A stretch of DNA of 64,000 bases from Halichondria panicea (GCF_963675165.1 NC_087393.1:3477502-3541501), one strand, 5' to 3'. Counted from the stretch's first letter, positions 32,701-43,460 are shown. Notes: generated by a model from the sequence alone, not told the origin. Numbers and translations: made by a program.

Positions 32701-34369
32701 TGCAGGCGGCCCTCGGGCATTATGTTGCTCCAGTGCAATATTTTGCATGTTGGACTCGTGCTGGGCGATAACTACCGTATATGCTTGATCAGGAGCCGCG
32801 GCTACTAAAAGTTTCATTTTACTGGAAGAGGAGGCAAGAGCGGCGTTTTTTAGCTCCAGCGAATTCAACAACCTTTAGTTTGTCAGCAAAAGTTATTTTC
32901 ACCTGCATTAACTCTGCCACGAGAAAGTCTTTGTGAAGCACTACCTGTACCTAGTAGCTACGTACATATAATAATTTCGTTTGGCTGCCACGCACAGAAA
33001 TACTAGAGTCAAAGTTCACTGCGGCTACTAAATGTTTCATTAAGCTAGCAAGGGCGGCTACTATTTGAGTGTGGCCTCTGATCGAGCATATACGGTAATA
33101 CTTGTTCTGTAAACCTATTTCGTATATTCCGTGTCACGTTAGCAATCTAGTTCTACATGTATAAGTGCTGGTGTCATATCAGTGAATTTTCTGATGCTCT
33201 CTTCCTACGCTCTCTCTTGTGCTGGAAAGCATGACCTGGTCCAAAATGACAAACAGCTCGAGGCAACGACAAAAGTACGTGGCTGTACTCTCTACCTTCT
33301 TTATCTTCATTATGCAGATTGCTCCACAAATTTACTGGCAGTTTTACTGAAAATGTTACTACACCATTGGCACATGTGTAAACAGTGTATACCAGGTCGT
33401 ATTTGAAGCTATAACTATAGTCAGGTGACTGTAAAGTAATGCAGCTCACATTTGTGACTGCTCACCTGATTGTACTTTGGTCTGCGATGAGAGGTGTTGG
33501 CCTTGACCTTGGCCGTGTCCACCAGTTGGAAGGAGGACTCATCCTCCTCGTGACGGTAGGCATATTGTTGCCCACCCTGCCCGTACGTGTTACCGTACTT
33601 ATCTGAGGGGTGGGTGTGGTTATTATAATTATAATTTTACATGAAGATCTACAATAATCCACATAATTATGGGCTATGTACATACACAGGTACGCAACAC
33701 TAATTAATAATGATAGGTTCCGAGTTATTGCTTGTGAATAAGCAAATTTTATTTCATTGTTACTGAACTAAGATTGTGTTCGCACAGATACTGTAGGCCT
33801 AATAAGGTTACACTTACTTTGGGCTCAGACTAGATGACAGGGTATAATCAAATATTAATCATAACCCAGTGCAAATCATCACTGCCCAACAACACCATTT
33901 TATGGGTCAGGTGGCATATACGGCACCGGATGTAATTTTGAAGGGGGAGGGGGTTCGGGTTAGCTTAGGGAAAATAACAAAAATTAGGGCATTTCCACAT
34001 CCGGTGCCGTATATGCCACCTGATTCCATTTTATATATGTGCGCATGTATAAGTTAATTATAACATACTTGCTGTTCGTCGGTCCTGGTACATACTTCCA
34101 GACCAATCTGCCACCTACACAATGTGAGTTAGTTATGGTAAGCAGCTGCTCATGATACAAAATGGCTAGATACTATCATAGTACTATTTTCAAGTGTGCT
34201 TCATATGAACCTTGCCCACTCTGTCTGCTTTGGAGAAGGGCTGGTAGGGAACATCTTTGAACTGCTCTGGGAGGTCACACGGGCCCCAGCCCGAGGGGTT
34301 CCCAGGCACAATGGGGAAGGAGAACTTGGGCTTGACTTCCTCACTGGTCATGGTATCGGTACCTTCCAT
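26780..34369 (-). CDS. EIF3D: Eukaryotic translation initiation factor 3 subunit D (eIF3d)
   Basis: A peripheral eIF3 subunit with cap-binding activity, cytoplasmic. Exons from 5' to 3': 34211-34369, 34069-34114, 33466-33602, 32145-32230, 31555-31633, 31173-31291, 30863-30998, 30310-30469, 29640-29776, 28958-29043, 28600-28729, 28322-28464, 27134-27335, 26780-26890. All joins keep phase, giving about 576 aa (human about 548). Recognisable stretches are [116 protein letters not shown] and an acidic tail [15 protein letters not shown] 34369 has a good context (GCCATGG); ATG 34351 is an alternative start (570 aa). Many introns carry MITEs while the exons are intact. Confidence 0.96.
27439..27854. 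mobile_element. Pogo/Tigger-like MITE in eIF3d intron 12
   Basis: Left end CAGTAGACTCTCGTTAATCC; right end GGAATAGCAAGAGTCTACTG as an inverted counterpart; flanked by TA on both sides, as in Tc1/mariner/pogo elements. Internal sub-repeats CGAGGTGGCCGTA(CT) occur. Non-coding, 416 bp. Confidence 0.8.
27900..28120. repeat. GAGGCATA-family repeat copy
   Basis: Contains the body block (GAATGGTCGACCACGCTTGTTG, AGCGTTCTAGTGCAGAGCT) and the end CTGCGCATGCGCAACCGAGGCATAATA. The same family is seen at 35.1-35.8, 37.0-37.4, 38.2-39.0, 45.4-45.7 and 54.4-54.9 kb. Confidence 0.6.
29118..29532. mobile_element. MITE, (C)GTATTTACTTGATTAAA family, eIF3d intron 9
   Basis: Left end AGTATTTACTTGATTAAAAG; right end TTTAATCAAGTAAATACGGT. 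Inside, GGGCGTTTATT is reiterated near both ends. About 415 bp. A second copy lies at 36582-36949. The + strand frames through it are by-products. Confidence 0.8.
30631..30783. mobile_element. MITE, CAGAGGAGG family, 8-9-bp TSD, eIF3d intron 7
   Basis: Ends TAGAGGAGGTACGACATGCA and TGCATGTAGTACCTTCTCTG, inverted. GTATTACA lies at 30623-30630 and again right after the element at 30784. The middle has AATTAGACTTGATT and AATCTAATTAAAGTGC complementary segments. Confidence 0.85.
31839..32000. mobile_element. Truncated pogo-like MITE, eIF3d intron 4
   Basis: CAGTAGGCTCTCGTTAATCC plus about 120 further bases match the left half of the element at 27439. No matching right end is found. Confidence 0.7.
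32531..32612 (+). repeat. 82-bp direct repeat, copy 1 (eIF3d intron 3)
   Basis: Begins TTTGGGCTCAGACTAGATGA and ends AACAACACCATT. By eye it is identical to 33818-33899, and the flanks differ. Confidence 0.9.
32774..33096. mobile_element. MITE, ACCGTATATGCTTGATCAGG family
   Basis: Left end ACCGTATATGCTTGATCAGG then AGCCGCGGCTACTA; right end GCCTCTGATCGAGCATATACGGT. It is 323 bp in eIF3d intron 3. A longer relative spans 46398-47320 and a solo right end is at about 26535-26572. Confidence 0.85.
33818..33899 (+). repeat. 82-bp direct repeat, copy 2 (eIF3d intron 2)
   Basis: Same 82 bases as 32531-32612. The MITE at 33907 follows within a few bases. Confidence 0.9.
33907..34023. mobile_element. 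117-bp MITE with 27-bp inverted repeats
   Basis: TCAGGTGGCATATACGGCAC + CGGATGT at the left is the exact reverse complement of the right end (ACATCCG + GTGCCGTATATGCCACCTGA). The loop is G-rich. It lies in eIF3d intron 2. Confidence 0.85.
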
Positions 34370-34838
34370 GGCCGGCTCTCTGTATTTGAGTGTGGGCGGG
34401 TCCACGTGGTGGAAACTTCCCAATCAAGTTTGCACATGCGCAATATCACCCATGCACGTGGCTTCTTACCTGCCGGATCCTGCAGCTGCTCTACTAAAAG
34501 TTGAAAGTCAAAGTGCTGTACACTTGAAGCGCAAGCACAAATACACAAGGCAAGAATTAACTAGACTTACTCATCCAGCATGTTGTCTGACAATTAATTG
34601 TTAACCATGTATTAATTGTGATATAAGCAAAATAATGATGTCACAATAGATGTACATGCCTATGTAGGATCACCATATATAATAATATCCTCTACTAGCA
34701 TTAAACATGGTAGCAGAGGATATACAGGTTCATATCCTCCGAGTTTGAGTAGGTTGTGACCGCAGCGCTATAAATGGAAATGTTTCTCAGGAAATGCAAA
34801 ATACTTATTAAAACTTCTACTCGACCACGTACTGCGTG

Positions 34839-34984
34839 TGAAAAACCTTCCAAATCAGCATTGCGATCAAGTATTTTACCAATGCTAATTTAGTTTCGCA
34901 ATTTTATTGTTGCGAATTGATCAACCCTCGCAAAGTTCACATAATTATGTTCGATACTCGCAAAACATTCTAGTAATACGGTAC
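34839..34984. mobile_element. MITE fragment, TTACTAGAATATTTTGC family
   Basis: Right end GCAAAACATTCTAGTAATAC followed by GGTA; the left end is missing. Matches 37749-37964 and 59509-59721. Confidence 0.65.
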
Positions 34985-35346
34985 GTGCTGTCCTTGAAGA
35001 TCATTCAAGCCATCAGATAGACTTCTGTTTCCCCTTTTCTATAATGACTGTGTGAGTTCATGGTCAAACAAAGCACCGCGGTCCGCGGGTGCTGAATCTG
35101 CTGATGCCTCGGTGGAGATGCCAAAGCTACATAACATAACATAAAGCTACTACATAATTGCTTTTATACACACATTATAATTGTATATCATGATGAACAT
35201 TTTTATTTTGCTGCATGCAAACTCAAAGAGTGGGTAATGATTGACCATGGTTGTTGTTAAAAACGATCAATGCCAACAGTTCAAGTCTAAAATTAATGGC
35301 TGCATCAGCAGAGCCTTGCAGCTTTCTTCTGACTCTTGTAGCTACC

Positions 35347-35477
35347 CAGAGGAGGTACGACAGGCGCGCGCAGCTCAAGCAATTAGCTTTGATTGAGCAA
35401 TAATTATCCGCCCACGTCGTATGTTTTTACTGAGGTTAATTGTTTTGAGCTGCACCGTACCTGTCGAACCTCCTCTG
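35347..35477. mobile_element. MITE, CAGAGGAGG family, 9-bp TSD
   Basis: CAGAGGAGGTACGACAGGCG at the left, GTACCTGTCGAACCTCCTCTG-type end at the right. Direct repeats GTAGCTACC flank it at 35338-35346 and 35478-35486. Internally very similar to 5885-5997 (TTTGATTGAGCAATAATTAT). It inserted into a GAGGCATA-family repeat. Confidence 0.9.
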
Positions 35478-36170
35478 GTAGCTACCAATAGCTAGTGTTC
35501 TAGTGCAAAGCTAACTACTAAGTAGAGTAGCAACACTCGGTGAACAAGTTTTGCTACGCACTCTTCAAAAGACTGCAATGGCATTCCAAGTAAACAAAAC
35601 TAGGCATAACTCGAGAACGAAGCATTATTTTGCAAATCCACGAATTAATCCATGAAAACATGACTAGAAGCCTATACTTACACTTCATTGATCCTTGAGC
35701 AGCTGTAGGCAGTCTACACACATGCACAGATACACAGACACACTTACCTATACCTCACTTGCGCATGCGCACCGAGGCATAATAAAATATCACCAAGCAA
35801 ACTAATATACATTGTACCTCTATTATACATTGTACCTCTATTATAGACTAATACTTGAACAAAGCAAAACATGATGAGAGGCATTAGCATAGCGCAGCTT
35901 GCATCATTCGCTATCAACAAGACGAAGATCTTTGGTTGGTTGTCACAGGCCGTAACACAATTACTCACATTATTTTCAATATATTTTCAATATACAAAAA
36001 TTAGCAAGGTCAAGGTAAGGTACATGTATCTATTGGATGGGTTGGGTGATTGCGCATGGCTTTAAATTACCCATAGTAATTGTACTACAAACGTGTAGTA
36101 AATGAGTGCTGCAAGTTGCACTGTGCTAATGCCTCTTGCCATGTTTTGCTTTCGCTCAAAACTATTATAG

Positions 36171-36371
36171 CAAGGGCGTATGAAAGAAGAGACGGCATGC
36201 AACTCCATTATCAGTACATATAGCTAGCAGAGTTCAAACGTGGGCGGAGGAATGTGTGCATTTGTATTAACTAAAAATAGAGACATTTCATGCACAGTCG
36301 TTTACATTCATCCGCCCACGTTTGAACTCTGCTCATTTGCTGTTGCATGCCCTCTCTTTTATACGCCCTTG
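36171..36371. mobile_element. hAT-like MITE, CAAGGGCGTAT ends
   Basis: CAAGGGCGTATGAAAGAAGA with TCTTTTATACGCCCTTG. ATTATAG is directly repeated on both sides. A second inverted pair, GCAGAGTTCAAACGTGGGCG and CGCCCACGTTTGAACTCTGC, lies within. It is 201 bp and related to 46520-47129. Confidence 0.8.
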
Positions 36372-36581
36372 ATTATAGTTATTAGTGTTGATTGCAAATT
36401 GTTGACCATGAATTGACAGTCATTATAGGAGAGGAAATCAGACGCCTATCTGATGGGTTGATGAATGATCTTCAAGGATAGAAGCAACTGCATGTAGTAG
36501 ATCTACAATGTAGAAGTTTAAGTATTTTGCACCTCCTGTCAATAAATAATTATACAAAAGAGATTCAGAGAAGTAGTTGTG

Positions 36582-36949
36582 TACCCTATTTACTTGATTA
36601 AATGCCCAGGCGTTTATTTCATAGCACAGTCTGTAAAGGGGCGCTTATTCAAAACGCGCGTTTATTGTTATGTCTACAAACTCTTGCACAGCAGCAGTTA
36701 TTGTGCTCTTTTTAGCTGCTGCCACAGCTCTCAGCTTAAATTTGAAGTCGTAGGAGTAGTGTTTCTCCCTCTGTCGGTATCTTTCTCTCTGCCATCATAA
36801 ATATTATATTCTATGCTGCCATGCTTGGAACTGGTTCCACGTGCTAATTCAGCTCCACCCACAGTGCCACGCGCCATACATGAGCAGATGGGCGTTTATT
36901 GACAAAGACAAAGTTTTACCATGGGTGTTTGGCGTTTAATCAACGGTAT
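36582..36949. mobile_element. MITE, TATTTACTTGATTAAA family, second copy
   Basis: Left end CCTATTTACTTGATTAAATG; right end GGCGTTTAATCAACGGTATC. Internal similarity to 29118-29532 (CAGCTCCACCCACAGTGCCA). Slightly shortened on the right. Confidence 0.75.
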
Positions 36950-37440
36950 CTACAAGGTAGCATTGTAGTGTTTCGTGGCTACCAGGACCTCTTGAAAAGA
37001 AGAAGAAATTGTATTCTGTCTGGATCTCATACACGTGGAATTGAATGAGCATGCGCAGAAAAAGTGGTGTAGGCCGGCAGTAGCTCTTTTCTGACTCTTC
37101 AAAAAGCTAGCGCTTTAGTGCAAGGCTAACTCATAAGTTGAACAGATGATGCTACATAAAAGATTCTGAAGCGACTGCAACAGCCTTCACTATGAGCCAT
37201 AACTGAATTTATTTTGCTAATCCAAGAGAATGTGGCTAGAAGCCTATAGAAGCTGTTAGTTTTCGTCGCATTGCGAGCAGTTACAGCTGGAACACACACA
37301 CACACACAGTCACAGTCAGCTTTACTGTATCCCTCGTGCAGCTACACCTCGAGGCATAATTATGTCATAAACTAGACACTCCGAAATACTTAATCTCCAT
37401 GTTCTGTGTGGCTTTTTGCGTTGGGCTAGAAGGCTTGTAC

Positions 37441-37620
37441 ACTAGTCTGAAGTCTGAAAAGGCTCTTATCTACCTCACGGTGGTCCTACGGTCGAGTTGT
37501 CTTCACAAGCAGCAATTGGAAGAACCATAGACTTGCTATAGCCTGTACGGAACCACTCTCAGACATCCCGACGATACTACCCATAAAGGTAGATGAGAGC
37601 CTCTTTTGTCTTCAGACTAG
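37441..37620. mobile_element. 180-bp MITE, ACTAGTCTGAAG ends
   Basis: ACTAGTCTGAAGTCTGAAAA followed by GGCTCTTATCTACCT pairs with AGGTAGATGAGAGCC and TTTTGTCTTCAGACTAG. Only one copy was seen. Confidence 0.75.
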
Positions 37621-37748
37621 TATGCAAGTTTTCTCGACCAGTAAGCTAAGCTGCTTCGCATAGATACATTTAGAAGCAGATGCTGGCCAGATCATGGGAG
37701 AATGAATAAGCGCATGCGCACTATCACCCAGCAATAGATAACAGACCG

Positions 37749-37964
37749 TACCGTATTACTAGAATATTTTGCTGGTGAAAAACCTTTGCGAATGAGCCAA
37801 ATCAGCAGAAAAAAAATTTGCTATCTAACTATTGCGTTCTGGCAAGGATCGTGTGTATTTACTAGTAATAATTTAGGTTTTGCGGATTTTATTGTTGCAA
37901 ATTGATCGACCATCGCAAAGTTCGCAAATGTTTGATACTCGCAAAACATTCTAGTAATACGGTA
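37749..37964. mobile_element. MITE, ACCGTATTACTAGAATATTT family
   Basis: Left ACCGTATTACTAGAATATTT + TGC; right GCAAAACATTCTAGTAATAC + GGT. It is 216 bp. The inverted ends are long and close to perfect. Confidence 0.85.
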
Positions 37965-39257
37965 TGTTATATTAAAGAAAAATTGACCTAGAACGCCTGC
38001 CTGCATACATAATATGCAACTTCCCTGATTTGAGGATATTGCCTTCTGCAGTGGCATAGCCAGGATTAGGGAAGAGGGGGAGGGCCTATAGCTTGCTCGT
38101 GAAACACGCAAGCGCATAGTAATTGTTATATTGGTACAATGATAAGTGTGTACTTAATATGCCTCTGTGCTCATGCGTAAACGAGGTATACTGTTTGTGT
38201 CTGTCGAGCGAGGTATTCTGTTTGTTTCTGTGTCACTGTCCGTGTGTGTAGACGGCTATATTATTTATAGCTGCTCAAAGTGCAAGTAAAAGCTTTATGT
38301 TTTCAATTTGCTTTGCTCTTGAGTTATACCTAGTTTTGCTTTCTTGGAATGCCGTTGCAGCCTTTTCAGAATAGTGCGTATATAGTAAAACTTGTCTACA
38401 ATGAAACCACCGCAGGTGCTGATGCCTCGGTGGAGATGACAAAGCTACATAACATAAAGCTACTATTTAAATAGTTTTTATATACATGATGAACATTTTT
38501 GCATTAATTGCATGCATGCAAACTCAAAGAGTGGGTAATGATCGACCATGATTGTTGTTAAAAACAATCGATGCCAAAAGTTCAAGTCTTTGGCTGCATC
38601 AGCAGAGCCTTGCAGCTCTCTTCTCACTCTTGCAGCTACCGATAGCTAGCGTTCTAGTGCAGAGCTAACTACTAAGTAGAGTAGTAACACTCGGTAAACA
38701 AGTTTGGCTACGTGCTCTTCTGAAAAGTCTGCAATAGCAGTAGCAATACTCATAATTATACCTCAGTGCGCATGCGCAAGCGAGGTATACGGTAGTGTTT
38801 GTGTGTGTGTCTGTGTAGACTGCTACAGCTGCTCATGATCAAGGATCAAATGAAGTGCAAGTAAGAGTTTCTATAGGCTTCTAGTCATGTTTTCTTGGAT
38901 TTTAATTCGTGGATTTGCAAAATAATGCTTCGTTCTCAAGTTATGCCTACTTGGTAGTTAGCTCTGCACTAGAACGCTAGCTATTGGTAGCTGCAAGAGT
39001 GAGAAAGGAACTGCAAAGCTGCTCCGTTTCAGATCATTAATGCCGTAATTATTGACTTTAAATATCTTGCCCGTGCTCACAAAGAAGGAGGAGCTAAAGA
39101 CCAAATTCCCACTTGCCTTAATTAAGAGGCAGTACATGCATACATACATGTATTTATTTCTGGTTTCTTCATTTAGTGATAGTCGTGTTTTGTGTGGGTA
39201 GTACATTACATTGTTCATGCAATTCAAGTTGATTACTTCTTGTTTTGTTTACAGGCC

Positions 39258-42200
39258 ATGGACAACCCCAGTCCAGTTCCTTCTCTGCACGGCAGTAGAT
39301 ACTATCTGCAAGACAACTATCATCCGTTTGGTCATTACCCAGCAAGGAATTTTCTTGAATACACTTCTCTAGAATCGACGTTTCCGTATGTTTTAGTTAC
39401 TGACTCCGACGACATGCATTCTCTCTTCTACACCATTTGGAAAAACTTCAATCCTGACTTTGACTCGATGGGAACCTTCGATGGACTTTATATTGTGCTC
39501 AATGACAGATCACCATCTATAGTCGCGAGAAGCATCCTATTTCTGTTTCTTTGTCTGAATCTGCCTGGTGATGCTACAGGTCGACATAAATGGCTGTGTG
39601 CAATGTGGAGCATCTGGTTTTGCCATGAGCTACTGCCTGATCACAAGCGCATACTCTTTGAAGCCCTAAAGACACTTTTGGATATTTCTGAGAACTGGAC
39701 CAGCAATGATAACCTACTGAATCAATTTGTAGAGTTTCCCTGCACTGAAACTCTTGTCGATATCAAGCAAGTATGGTCTTCGTGGTACACGGCCCAAGTA
39801 CCAGAGGCAACAAAGAAGCTAATGAAAGAACGGAGAAAGAGAGAATACGTTCCGCATGTTGGACAAGGAGAATTCGATCTGCCTTTTCTCGGCCTGTACA
39901 CGATCAGTGGGCGTTTGGCGCAGCATCTTAACGAGGGCAAACGAAAAGTAATGAGCAGTGAATACAAGGCCTACCATTTACAAGGAAATGTGTACGTTGA
40001 GAACTTGACTGAGGCAATTGTGCCGAAAAACACCACTGTCAATGTGACCATGTTTGAAAATAAAGGAGACTATAGGATATTCCCGGCTCGATCTCCATTC
40101 CGTTGTTTCCAACAAGTTCATATCTCCAGCGTGGACCAAATGCTGGAAGCAAGTATGAATGTGACTGATTTCAACAGAAAGCATGTCAGCAGCATTCCCA
40201 CAAAAGCTTTTAAATTGCAACCTCTTCTAGCCAACAGCTTTCAGCAATTCTCACTTTGGATATCTTGTACAGAAAGTATTCTTAGAAAACAGCAACAATT
40301 GATCACAATTGTATTCTCTTGCCAAGATGTCTTTGAACTGTTTCAGTCCGAATTTGACGGTGAAACATTCAATGTTATTTTTTCTCCACATGTTTTCGAT
40401 GAAGTTGCTCCTCTTGCGCTTGTCCTTGCTGCTAGCAAATTGTTGAACGAAGACGGTGGACTCTTTGTTTGTAATTCTTGTGAATGCCTGTGTGACGCTT
40501 CTTCTGTCGAAGAATACATTCGGCTTGCTTTCGGATTCTCATCTAAGTTTCTTCCTGTGATTTGCGGCATCAGATGCATCAACCATGAAGGAGAAGGCTA
40601 TTCAAGCATTGTTTCATCCGAGCATCTCTGTTTAGAGTCACAACCAGTCCCTGAGAACTCAGTGTTAGAGAGGAAACTGTTGATTTGGGAAAAAGCCAGT
40701 GGTACTCCTCTTATGATCAACTCCATATCTGACTGTCCTGAAATCGGTCAAGCTGTGTTAAAGTGTTTTCATAACTGCTGTTTAGCCGATCCCTCTGCCC
40801 AACCTCCTGTACCTATGCTTTGTACAGATACAGCCATTAACTTGTTACTAACATTTGCAACAAGGATCAAGCCTAACCCTGCTGCCTCACATGCATTCTG
40901 GTCCCAGCTATGCTCAGAATTGAAGAAAAGCCGAAACTTGAGAAGCTATCTGCCGTCAATTCAATCCCAAGCCCTTGTTAGTGGCCTTCATCTCCACCTC
41001 ACTGTTGACATTGCCACCTGTCCTTTGTGTTTGGGCATTCCCCTCTCTGGCTATCTGGGCCAATTCCAAATGAACGTCCCTGTCAAACAGCTGTCGATAT
41101 GCGAGCCCTTCTTTGTTGTTTACATTGGAAAATTTGAAGTCCCTGTACCTGCTGCAAAGCTGTCAACATTAGTGCACAAGAGTCACGTACATGTAATTGA
41201 TTGTGTTGTTGGCTCGGAAAATCTCCTGGTATTGAAAGTCAACTTCATAGCTCCTCTTGAGTTCATTCGCAATGGCTGCAGATTTATACTTATAGAGAAT
41301 GCTCGGTGCTCACTAAACATTTTTGAAGGCCATGTCAAGTCTCTACTGTATGGAAACCTACGTGACTGCCTCGTCAGTGGTCCTCTTATCCCAAGAGCTA
41401 AAGCTCCTATTCAACCAGTGTATTCCCAGCCTTGTTCTCTTGGTAGTATCATGCAGCACTCTTCAAACGGAGACTGCTTCGAAACAGTTATCTCTCTTGC
41501 TCATGACAAACCTGAGCTCCTGACAGCAGAACTGGAATTAAAGAGAACTTCAGAATCTCCATGTACTCGTATCAACGTAACTTGTGCCAACTACAGTGCG
41601 GTTATTCAGTACCCATTTCCAATTGTCTATGGCAAACTTAATTGTCAGCGTTCAAAGAAACACAAGACAGTCACGATAAAAGCACCACGCAGAGCTTACG
41701 ACTACAACGAGGGTGGCCAGCTGTTTTACGTCAATCCTGCAGATCACTTTTCTTTCCCACCTATTAAAGTCAGCTTGACTTTACTTGAGTTTTTTGGAAA
41801 CATACAGTGTTTCACGAAGTATTTGACGTACCGAAAAGAGCTAAAAGTTTCTAACATGCCTAAAGTGTTGCTTGAAGTCGAAAGGGCCTACAGGAAATTA
41901 TTGATCACCACCAATCGCTGTTTGTTCTCGATTGTGACCGATTGCTGTGGGGACTGTTTGAGTGTTGTGGAAATTGTGAACCGTGTGTTTGATGTCAACC
42001 GTAAAGTGCCAGCAATCTATCTGAGCTACATTATTGTTGATTCTCTCCGGGACGAAACCGCCTGTCAATTGGAAGCAGTGCTTGAAAAACTGGGCGAACA
42101 AGTTGAGGAAATTGTTCTTTCTCACGAAGCTTTCAAAGTTCTTCGGTCCTACTTTTTCAATGCTACTGCACACACGGTTTTTTCAATGTACTCTTCTGTT

Positions 42201-43037
42201 ATGGAAAACTGGGATCTTTTTGATCGATCTTTTCAGGCCGTTGTGTATCCGGTGTACCAAGATCCATGCCGTATACAGATGGGTCTTCACTGTGCATTAT
42301 GTAAGAAACCCCTAAAAGCAGACCACACTAATTGCAGCTCATGCTACTCTGTGTTCTACTGTAGCACCAAATGCAAAGTAATGAATCAGTGCGTTCACAA
42401 ACCCAATTGTAAGAAGTCCAAAATGGAATCAAACAAGAAATGTGAGCAACCCAAAAAAGAAGAATTTAGCACCAACTGTTGTGCTTACTGCCACAAAATT
42501 TCCCCTTCTCTTAAATCATGTGCCAAGTGTCACAAGGCCATGTACTGTGGTAAAGAGTGTCAAAAGGCTCATTGGACGAAGCATAAGCATCATTGTTCGA
42601 GCATTGCTGGCACAATCAAAGTTGAGACAGACATACCAAAATGTACTAATTGCAAGCAAGCTTCCAGCAACGTCAAGAAGTGCACAGGGTGTGAGAAGGT
42701 TTCCTACTGTAGCAAGGAGTGTCAAGCAAGTCACTGGAGCCAACACAAGCTGGAGTGCAAGAGAACTGCCTCTGTAGTCAGCAAATCTCTTGCCAGTTCG
42801 ATTGTAAAACAGCAGACAGAATCGGCAAAAACATTTCAGCCTCAATCGTCGTCAGGCACTTCTAAAAGTAAACCTACAGCGTCGAATGAAAAGTCCTCAG
42901 TGAAAAATGTGGAATGTGTATATTGCAGGGGAAAACCAACCAAACCTCAACGCTGTGCCAGGTGCCAGAAAGTGTTCTACTGTGGACTAGAGTGTCAAAG
43001 GGCTCATTGGAAAGAACACAAACTCACTTGCAAGTAA
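39258..43037 (+). CDS. DUF4470-like protein with four C-terminal MYND zinc fingers, paralogue 1
   Basis: A single coding exon of 1259 codons. The start is the ATG at 39258 (CATGGACAACCCC), right after an acceptor (tttgtttacag), so a 5' UTR intron is likely. The N-terminal part (about 20-150: NFLEYTSLE, DMHSLFYTIWKNF, CAMWSIWFCHELLPDH) resembles the DUF4470 region found in MYND proteins and DNAAF3-type dynein assembly factors. A roughly 850-residue middle has no recognised fold. Four MYND-type C-x2-C...C-x7-C fingers start at 1012, 1075, 1129 and 1220 and end at the C-terminus, linked by Lys/Ser-rich spacers. MYND fingers bind proline-rich peptides. The tandem paralogue begins at 47940. Function unknown; a scaffold role is inference. 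Confidence 0.88.
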   Translation: MDNPSPVPSLHGSRYYLQDNYHPFGHYPARNFLEYTSLESTFPYVLVTDSDDMHSLFYTIWKNFNPDFDSMGTFDGLYIVLNDRSPSIVARSILFLFLCLNLPGDATGRHKWLCAMWSIWFCHELLPDHKRILFEALKTLLDISENWTSNDNLLNQFVEFPCTETLVDIKQVWSSWYTAQVPEATKKLMKERRKREYVPHVGQGEFDLPFLGLYTISGRLAQHLNEGKRKVMSSEYKAYHLQGNVYVENLTEAIVPKNTTVNVTMFENKGDYRIFPARSPFRCFQQVHISSVDQMLEASMNVTDFNRKHVSSIPTKAFKLQPLLANSFQQFSLWISCTESILRKQQQLITIVFSCQDVFELFQSEFDGETFNVIFSPHVFDEVAPLALVLAASKLLNEDGGLFVCNSCECLCDASSVEEYIRLAFGFSSKFLPVICGIRCINHEGEGYSSIVSSEHLCLESQPVPENSVLERKLLIWEKASGTPLMINSISDCPEIGQAVLKCFHNCCLADPSAQPPVPMLCTDTAINLLLTFATRIKPNPAASHAFWSQLCSELKKSRNLRSYLPSIQSQALVSGLHLHLTVDIATCPLCLGIPLSGYLGQFQMNVPVKQLSICEPFFVVYIGKFEVPVPAAKLSTLVHKSHVHVIDCVVGSENLLVLKVNFIAPLEFIRNGCRFILIENARCSLNIFEGHVKSLLYGNLRDCLVSGPLIPRAKAPIQPVYSQPCSLGSIMQHSSNGDCFETVISLAHDKPELLTAELELKRTSESPCTRINVTCANYSAVIQYPFPIVYGKLNCQRSKKHKTVTIKAPRRAYDYNEGGQLFYVNPADHFSFPPIKVSLTLLEFFGNIQCFTKYLTYRKELKVSNMPKVLLEVERAYRKLLITTNRCLFSIVTDCCGDCLSVVEIVNRVFDVNRKVPAIYLSYIIVDSLRDETACQLEAVLEKLGEQVEEIVLSHEAFKVLRSYFFNATAHTVFSMYSSVMENWDLFDRSFQAVVYPVYQDPCRIQMGLHCALCKKPLKADHTNCSSCYSVFYCSTKCKVMNQCVHKPNCKKSKMESNKKCEQPKKEEFSTNCCAYCHKISPSLKSCAKCHKAMYCGKECQKAHWTKHKHHCSSIAGTIKVETDIPKCTNCKQASSNVKKCTGCEKVSYCSKECQASHWSQHKLECKRTASVVSKSLASSIVKQQTESAKTFQPQSSSGTSKSKPTASNEKSSVKNVECVYCRGKPTKPQRCARCQKVFYCGLECQRAHWKEHKLTCK

Positions 43038-43356
43038 TAGATTCTCTGACATATTTACTCAATAATTATTATTATTTATGTATAATTCGCAATCATTTAT
43101 TCCAATATCATTTATTCCAATAACTCGCATTGTCATTGCCTCAATTATTTATTCCACTGCAATCTGTAATTCTCATTATTGCCTCAACTTGATACATGTA
43201 CTATCGTTGCCTCGATTATTTATTATCTAAATCATCATTGCCTCAATTATTGCTCATTTATTTACTCAGCCATGTATGTACTTCTCTATTAATAATTATT
43301 TACTGCACATAGGTAACATTAATTTTTGATCCTAGTCTATCAGATTAGCCTCGAGA

Positions 43357-43422
43357 CCAGGCCGATTAAAATTTAATTTTTTTTTTTTTTTAATGGGACT
43401 GCGCCTGGATTCGAGGCTAAGA
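43357..43422. mobile_element. Palindromic MITE, TAGCCTCGAGACCAGGC family
   Basis: TAGCCTCGAGACCAGGCCGA and CGCCTGGATTCGAGGCTA bracket a loop containing a poly-T run. Same family as 12300-12356; flanks share ATCAGAT. Confidence 0.65.
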
Positions 43423-43460
43423 TCAGATATAAAAAGAGGTTGAGTCACACCCACTTAGTA

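Larger units (their letters stand above)
34370..39257. other. Repeat-dense intergenic region between eIF3d and the first MYND gene
   Basis: Besides the separately listed MITEs, it holds several copies of a family whose end reads TGCGCATGCGCA..CGAGGYATA and whose body includes GGTGCTGATGCCTCGGTGGA, GTAATGATTGACCATG and ACTCGAGAACGAAGCATTAT: about 35090-35790, 37020-37370, 38400-38790 (all forward), and 38160-38410 and 38760-39015 (reversed). No protein-coding gene was recognised. The 5' untranslated exon of the MYND gene presumably lies near its right end. Confidence 0.6.

Noticed and set aside
39192..39257. 22-residue longer N-terminus of the first MYND gene
   Set aside because: It begins at GTG and runs through a splice acceptor; the ATG at 39258 matches the paralogue's MDNP start.
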